Below are positions 59,765 to 64,000 of a DNA stretch of 64,000 bases, in pieces. Both the position numbers and the translations under genes were made by a program. The notes under the pieces were generated by a model. The model ran no database searches. It saw only the letters and a list, made by a program, of their open reading frames with translations, and had not been told where the DNA came from. This DNA comes from Methanomassiliicoccaceae archaeon (GTDB taxonomy: Archaea; Thermoplasmatota; Thermoplasmata; Methanomassiliicoccales; Methanomethylophilaceae): NCBI GenBank assembly GCA_003555025.1, contig PWHV01000005.1:42529-106528 (forward strand), given 5' to 3'. How positions within the stretch are numbered: the first letter of the stretch is position 1; every line of letters starts with the position of its first letter.

Positions 59765-61462
59765 TTATATCTTTGCGAAATCCGCCCCTTTCAACAATGA
59801 TTTCAAGGTGGCGGCGAGCTCGCTTATGGCCACCCGCCGCTGCTCGCTGCTGTCGCGGTCGCGGACGGTGACGGTGCCTTTCAGCCCCCGGCCCTCCTCC
59901 AGGGTCTCGTAGTCCACGGTCACGCACCACGGAGTGCCCACCTCGTCCATGCGCGCGTAGCGCTTGCCGATCGACCCGGAGTCGTCGTAGAACGCCTCCA
60001 TGCCCTCCTCGGTCAGCATGGCGAACACCTCTTGGGCCTTCTCATCGAGCCCGTCGCGGGCCATCAGCGGGAACACCCCCGCCTTTATCGGCGCCATCTC
60101 CGGCCTCAGGGCGAGAACGGTGTAGTCCTCCTCGCGCCGGTAGGCGTGCTCGAGCACGGTGTAGAATATGCGGTCCAGGCCGTGGGAAGGCTCGATCACG
60201 TGGGGCACGACCCTCTCCCCGGTCACCTTCTCCTTGACGGTGACGGCCTCGAACAGGGAGTCGGGGACCTCCAGCTGGACGCCGTCCTTCTCCACCGTCA
60301 GCACCCCGTCGGAGACATCGTCGGGGGACCTCTGCTCGATGAGCCGGGCAACCTCTTTGGCCTCCCCCTTGAACATCGGCCCCAGCCCGCGGTAGTTGGC
60401 CTTGAGGGCAGCGCGCTCCACCTCGCGGGGCTCATCGAAACGCTTGAAATGCACCATCTCCTCATTGGACCATGCGGCGTGCTGGCTGAGGTCCCAGCAG
60501 CCCCGGTCGGCGATGCCCACCACCTCGGTCCAGCCGTAGGAGAGAAGGACCTCGGCGTCCCAGCAGTCCATGGCGTAATGGGCCATCTCGTCCTTGAGGT
60601 GCTGGCGGAAGCGCAGCCTCGCGCCGTCCACACCCATCCTCTCCAGCAGACCCTTGGTGAGCCAGATGAAATAGGCCAGCACATCGTTGGCGATGACGCC
60701 CTCCTCCACCGCCTGGGACAGGCGCAGCTCCCTCTCGGAGCCGTCCTCGGGGACCAGGCGCAGGGTCTCGTCCGCTACGGCGGCGAAACGGGGCCAGCTC
60801 TTGTCCTCGGGGTCCACGAAGAGCTCCACCTCCATCATGTTGAACTCCCGCAGCCTTATAATCCCCTGTCGCGGGGATATCTCGTTGCGGTATCCCCGGC
60901 CGTGCTGGATCACGCCGAGGGGCAGCTTCTCGCGGTTGTAGCGGTAGAGGTGGGGGAAGTTGACGAAGATCCCCTGGGCGGTCTCCGGACGCAGGTAGCC
61001 GGCTCGGTTGGAGCCCGGGCCGATGCTGGTCTTGAACATGAGGTTGAAATCCTCCACCTCCCCCAGCTCGCCCTGGCAGTCCGGGCAGACGATGCCGTTC
61101 TCCACCATCAGGCCCTTCAGGGCCTCGGCGTCGAGGGTGTCGGGATTGGGGTGGAGGCCGTCGACGAGATGGTCGGCGCGGAAGGGCTCGCGGCAGCCCC
61201 GGCATTGGACCACGTAGTCAGAGAACTCGTCGAGGTGACCGGAGGCCTTGAACACCGCCTCGGGGTTGACGGTGGGGGAGTCGATCTCCACGAAACCCTC
61301 GCCTCGCTTGTAGGCGTCCCTCCAAACCGCCACGATGTTGTCCTTCAGGGCGCTCCCCAATGGGCCGAAGTCGTACATCCCCGCCACCCCTCCGTATATC
61401 TCGAAGGACGGCCAGACGAAGCCACGCCTCTTGCAGAGCGATAGGAGCTCTCCCGCGTTCAT
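59765..61462 (-). CDS. glyS: Glycyl-tRNA synthetase (alpha2, archaeal/eukaryotic type)
   Basis: Class II synthetase, 565 aa. Motif 1 RGEGFVEIDSPTVNPE near 55; zinc pairs CRGCREPF and CPDCQGEL; motif 2 IQHGRGYRNEISPRQG near 190; glycine-specific GIADRGCWDLSQHA near 305; motif 3 EPSHGLDRIFYTVLEHA near 440; anticodon-binding domain at the end (YDDSGSIGKRYARMDEVGTPWCVTVD). The CBS gene upstream ends 10 bases before it, so it is the last gene of an operon with a CBS protein, a USP and an amidohydrolase. Confidence 0.96.
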   Translation of the reverse strand: MNAGELLSLCKRRGFVWPSFEIYGGVAGMYDFGPLGSALKDNIVAVWRDAYKRGEGFVEIDSPTVNPEAVFKASGHLDEFSDYVVQCRGCREPFRADHLVDGLHPNPDTLDAEALKGLMVENGIVCPDCQGELGEVEDFNLMFKTSIGPGSNRAGYLRPETAQGIFVNFPHLYRYNREKLPLGVIQHGRGYRNEISPRQGIIRLREFNMMEVELFVDPEDKSWPRFAAVADETLRLVPEDGSERELRLSQAVEEGVIANDVLAYFIWLTKGLLERMGVDGARLRFRQHLKDEMAHYAMDCWDAEVLLSYGWTEVVGIADRGCWDLSQHAAWSNEEMVHFKRFDEPREVERAALKANYRGLGPMFKGEAKEVARLIEQRSPDDVSDGVLTVEKDGVQLEVPDSLFEAVTVKEKVTGERVVPHVIEPSHGLDRIFYTVLEHAYRREEDYTVLALRPEMAPIKAGVFPLMARDGLDEKAQEVFAMLTEEGMEAFYDDSGSIGKRYARMDEVGTPWCVTVDYETLEEGRGLKGTVTVRDRDSSEQRRVAISELAATLKSLLKGADFAKI

Positions 61463-61472
61463 GAGGATGTCC

Positions 61473-62324
61473 TCATTCCATCAGCAGGGCGTTGATCACA
61501 TCAAGGTCGTAGATCATGCCCAGGAGGCGGTCCTCGTTGTCGCGTATGGGCAGCTGCCCGAAATCGTTCCTCTTCATGATGCCGGCGGCCTCGGAGACCG
61601 GGCTCTTCTTGAAGAGGGTGATGGGCTCCTTGACCATCATGTCGCGAACCAGGAGGTTGGGCAGGTCCACCTTGGACTCCTCGTAGAACAACGGCATGAC
61701 GTTGCGGAGGCCCTCCCAGGACCACTCATCCTCGTCGGGGCCGATGCCCAGCTCGGACTTTGTCACGTCGTCCTTTATCAATGAGGTGTTGAAAAGGTCG
61801 CGGTCGGTGACGATGCCGACGATGTCGCCGTTGGAATCGAGCACCGGCAGGGCGGTCATCTTGGTGACCTGGAACACGGTCTGGACATATTTCAGCGGGT
61901 CGCCTTCCCAGAGGGGGACGCAGGTCTTGCGTATGATCGCCTCCACCGGGGTCTCCAGCTTGCGCCTCTTGACCTCTTTGAGGAGGTCGGTGGGGGTCAC
62001 TATGCCCACCAGCTTGCCGTCGTCCACCACCGGCAGGCGGTGTATGTTGTTCTCCACCAGGACCTTGGCGGCGCTCTCGATGCTGTCATCGGGTCCGATT
62101 ACCAGCACGTCCTTCTTCATGAGGAGGGAGAGCTGCTGCTCCTTGGGGTTGTTGTAGATGTCCTTACGGGAAATGACGCCGGCTAGCCTGCCGTCGCTCT
62201 CCCTCACCACCGGCATGCCGGTGAGGTTGTGCTTGACCATGGAGCTCAGGACCTCGTTCCGGCTGCCAGGGACGATGGCGACGATGGGGTTGCTGACCAT
62301 CACCTCCGATATCTTGGTGCTCAA
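61473..62324 (-). CDS. CBS-domain protein with four CBS motifs
   Basis: About 283 aa. Start is a TTG at 62324, supported by GGAGG 8 bases upstream and by the TTGA overlap with the USP stop; the next ATG would remove the first strand. CBS motifs: MVSNPIVAIVPGSRNEVLSSM; MKKDVLVIGPDDSIESAAKVL; IRKTCVPLWEGDPLKYVQTV; MVKEPITLFKKSPVSEAAGIM, each followed by an I-G-I-V-T-x-x-D-type end. It likely senses adenine nucleotides. It is paired with a USP and followed by glyS. Confidence 0.9.
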   Translation of the reverse strand: MSTKISEVMVSNPIVAIVPGSRNEVLSSMVKHNLTGMPVVRESDGRLAGVISRKDIYNNPKEQQLSLLMKKDVLVIGPDDSIESAAKVLVENNIHRLPVVDDGKLVGIVTPTDLLKEVKRRKLETPVEAIIRKTCVPLWEGDPLKYVQTVFQVTKMTALPVLDSNGDIVGIVTDRDLFNTSLIKDDVTKSELGIGPDEDEWSWEGLRNVMPLFYEESKVDLPNLLVRDMMVKEPITLFKKSPVSEAAGIMKRNDFGQLPIRDNEDRLLGMIYDLDVINALLME

Positions 62325-62761
62325 GCGACGTCCTCCTTCGCTCTGACCACCATCACAGGGCATTTCGCGAGGCGGGCCACCTTCTCCGCCACGCTGCCCA
62401 TGAGAAGCTTGGACATCCCGCTCCTTCCCAAGGTGCCCATCACTATGATGTCGAAGTCCTTGGAGGCGTCGATTATCCTCCTGACCGGGGAGCCTTCGTC
62501 TATCCAGACCTCGACTTCCACGCCCATGTCTTCGCCCATGCCCTTAACGTAGTCGACGGCCTCCTTGCCCTCCTTCTCCAACAGAGAGTAGATGTTGAGG
62601 GTGGTGGCGTCCATGGGTATGTTAACGAAGGCGGTCTGGTCTAAGATGTAGTACGCGGTGACCTTGGCGTCCAGCGCCTTGGCCAGCATAAGGCCCTTCT
62701 TGACGGCCGTCTTGGTGTACTCGCTGCCGTCGGTGGGTATCATGATGTTCTTGAATGCCAT
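62321..62761 (-). CDS. Universal stress protein (UspA family)
   Basis: About 146 aa. IMIPTDGSEYTKTAVKKG at the start and VMGTLGRSGMSKLLMGSVAEKVARLAKCPVMVV near the end hold the ATP-binding GxxGx9GS(V) pattern, so it is the nucleotide-binding type. ATG 62761 was chosen; ATG 62770 is in frame. It overlaps the CBS gene at the stop and follows the amidohydrolase by 16 bases. Confidence 0.93.
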   Translation of the reverse strand: MAFKNIMIPTDGSEYTKTAVKKGLMLAKALDAKVTAYYILDQTAFVNIPMDATTLNIYSLLEKEGKEAVDYVKGMGEDMGVEVEVWIDEGSPVRRIIDASKDFDIIVMGTLGRSGMSKLLMGSVAEKVARLAKCPVMVVRAKEDVA

Positions 62762-62777
62762 ATCTCCCATACTCCTT

Positions 62778-63836
62778 CTATTGTCTTATCAGGGCTGTCC
62801 TGCGCCCGTTTCCGGCGCGGAACAACAGTTCGCACATCGGGTCCGAGCCCTGATGCTCGAAAGCGACCAGGTCGGCCGGGGCTCCCTTAGCCATCGATAA
62901 CTCCGATTGTAGATTTAATAGCTTTCTCGGCGCGTCGAAAGCGGCCGACAGCGCGTGGCTGGCATCAGCCCGCTGCGACCTGAGCAATCTGGCCATGCAT
63001 TCCATCTCGGCCCGCATGTCGCCGTCGCCGTTCATGAAATTGTCGGTACCCAGCGCGAGCTCCATCCCCGCCTCCACCATCCTCGCCAACGGCGTCACCG
63101 TTCCCATGAACAGGTTGCTGCGGGGGCAGACGACGGTGGTGACGCCCTCGTCGGCCACTCGGCGCATGTCGGCGTCGCTGGCTGAGGACATGTGCACTAG
63201 GAATGAGGGCTGCAGCGAGAGGACGGCCTCTATGTCCTCCCGGCGGGACTCGCTGACATGGAGGGCGAAGGGACGCCCCTCGCCACGCGCTTGCTCGGCC
63301 AGCGCTTCCAGGTCTTTCGCCTTCCAATCGGACACGGCGGAGATGCCTATGCCGTCGGCGTTGAGCAGCAGGCGGGAGGCCTCGTCCTTGTCATAGCTCA
63401 GCGCCGAGGGCCTGCCCATGATCCGGGCGTGCGGAGGGCCACGCAGCGAGCGCAGCGCCGCCGACCCCTGCTCACCGCCCTCGCGGAAGTCGATGAAACG
63501 TGAGGTGCCTGACCGGATCATCATGTCCATCGAGCTCCGCATGGAGGCCCGCAGCGACTCATCGTCCATGCTCCCGAGCTGGCGATGTTTCAGGCCGTCA
63601 GGGGGGGCCACGAGCTCCTCCAGGGACAGAGACGTGTCCAGGCGCACGTGGGCGTCCGCCACGTGGGTGTGGCAGTTGATGAACGACGGCGTTATCACGC
63701 CCGTCAGCACCGGCCGCTGGGGCGGATCGCCTTCCCCGGACTCGACGATGGCTCCCCTCTCGATGCCTAGATGCCCATGGCGGAACCCGTCCGGGCCCAG
63801 GATATGGCCGGCGACATACCTCATCATAACGCTCAT
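62778..63836 (-). CDS. Amidohydrolase-family deaminase-like enzyme
   Basis: A 352-aa metal-dependent hydrolase. HTHVAD (His56, His58), FALHVSESRRED, LVHMSSASDADM (third His), and ALGTDNFMNGDGDM (metal Asp) fit the cytosine-deaminase/TrzN-type branch of the amidohydrolase fold. An aminated purine, pyrimidine or pterin ring is the likely substrate; none can be named. The stop is TAG. Alternative starts are ATG 63827 and 63824. A CCATATATGG palindrome lies 10-19 bases upstream. Confidence 0.85.
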   Translation of the reverse strand: MSVMMRYVAGHILGPDGFRHGHLGIERGAIVESGEGDPPQRPVLTGVITPSFINCHTHVADAHVRLDTSLSLEELVAPPDGLKHRQLGSMDDESLRASMRSSMDMMIRSGTSRFIDFREGGEQGSAALRSLRGPPHARIMGRPSALSYDKDEASRLLLNADGIGISAVSDWKAKDLEALAEQARGEGRPFALHVSESRREDIEAVLSLQPSFLVHMSSASDADMRRVADEGVTTVVCPRSNLFMGTVTPLARMVEAGMELALGTDNFMNGDGDMRAEMECMARLLRSQRADASHALSAAFDAPRKLLNLQSELSMAKGAPADLVAFEHQGSDPMCELLFRAGNGRRTALIRQ

Positions 63837-63845
63837 CGTGAATGA

Positions 63846-63855
63846 CCATATATGG
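63846..63855. promoter_or_regulatory. CCATATATGG palindrome between divergent genes
   Basis: A perfect 10-base palindrome containing a TATA core, 10-19 bases before the amidohydrolase ATG at 63836. If used as its TATA box, initiation would fall at 63825, favouring the ATG at 63824 or 63827. The rightward 2TM gene has no clear box. Confidence 0.35.
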
Positions 63856-63904
63856 AACTTGCTGGTCCAAAAATTTCATATGAGGCATTGAAAAATCTGG
63901 AATT

Positions 63905-64000
63905 ATGGGATACGATGAGAAGTTGCTCGAGATCGCCGAGGAGCGCGTAGAGAGGAAGCGCGGTTTCTACACTCATCTGACCGTCTTCCTGATGGTGAAT
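63905..64000 (+). CDS. 2TM-domain membrane protein, 3' end cut by window
   Basis: The visible 32 residues begin MGYDEKLLEIAEERVERKRG and continue into FYTHLTVFLMVN. That is the opening of 2TM-domain proteins: a charged helix then a first hydrophobic helix after RGFYxHL. The function of the family is not known; it is often fused to or placed near histidine kinases. The rest is beyond 64000. Confidence 0.7.
   Translation, partial: MGYDEKLLEIAEERVERKRGFYTHLTVFLMVN

Noticed and set aside
60032..61444. A 470-codon open frame antisense to glyS
   Set aside because: Shadow of a class II synthetase with complete motifs 1-3 on the minus strand.

Overview
The window looks like a stretch of an archaeal chromosome with high GC content. 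Archaeal information-processing genes run through it: ABCE1/Rli1, Orc1/Cdc6, the small subunit of replication factor C, ribosomal protein L40e, a DEAD-box helicase, archaeal-type TruA, and Val-, Gly- and Met-tRNA synthetases. It also carries archaea-type riboflavin genes (RibL FAD synthetase, non-bacterial riboflavin synthase) and TATA-like boxes about 25 bases before many starts. HypA, HypD, NikR, a CobW-type GTPase, a response regulator with a DUF835-like domain and a DUF6951-like protein suggest an anaerobic, hydrogenase-using member of Thermoplasmatota. A methanogen of the Methanomassiliicoccales type is my best guess. That assignment is inference; no methanogenesis gene or rRNA lies in the window. 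No insertion sequence, CRISPR array, prophage or rRNA was seen.

Layout. 1-1115: a ThiD-ThiN thiamine gene that runs off the left edge. 1587-8847: arginine biosynthesis in two divergent units, argGH leftward and argCJBD rightward, with a near-perfect 20-base palindrome at the predicted argC start site. 8929-17532: a regulatory ACT protein, a CruF-like membrane protein, a tiny beta-carbonic-anhydrase-like protein, tRNA-Thr, an FKBP, tRNA-Arg, several small unknown proteins, a parvulin, a probable thioredoxin remnant, a flavin disulfide reductase, a cation exchanger and a small-multidrug-export-type protein. 17523-22627: ABCE1, then a MarR regulator with two tandem MATE exporters. 22710-29605: MetRS, a PHP phosphoesterase, a multidomain PAPS-reductase-like protein, an ACR3 arsenite carrier and TruA. 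29719-35499: an aminotransferase, the rib operon ribB-ribL-ribC-ribH, a sugar-phosphate isomerase and serine hydroxymethyltransferase.

35824-42494: an Ncs6/TtuA-type tRNA thiolation enzyme, a NIF3-like protein coupled to an Orc1/Cdc6 ATPase, RFC small subunit, L40e, a response regulator and enolase. 42642-53970: a nicotinate phosphoribosyltransferase-like protein, a small zinc-ribbon protein with a long leader, a split CobW-type metallochaperone (GTPase plus a separate Cys/His-tailed partner), topoisomerase I, NikR, an amidotransferase-less asparagine-synthase-like protein, FolC, endonuclease III, HypA, HypD and tRNA-Gly. 54129-64000: a DEAD-box helicase, ValRS with an eroded KMSKS loop, a four-CBS protein, and an amidohydrolase-usp-CBS-glyS operon. 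A 2TM protein runs off the right edge.

The genes form short functional units rather than a genomic island. The most unusual items are the split metallochaperone near NikR/HypA/HypD, the eroded KMSKS motif in ValRS, the thioredoxin remnant beside its usual partner gene, and several palindromes at promoter positions. I did not find a clear large undescribed defence or biosynthetic system.
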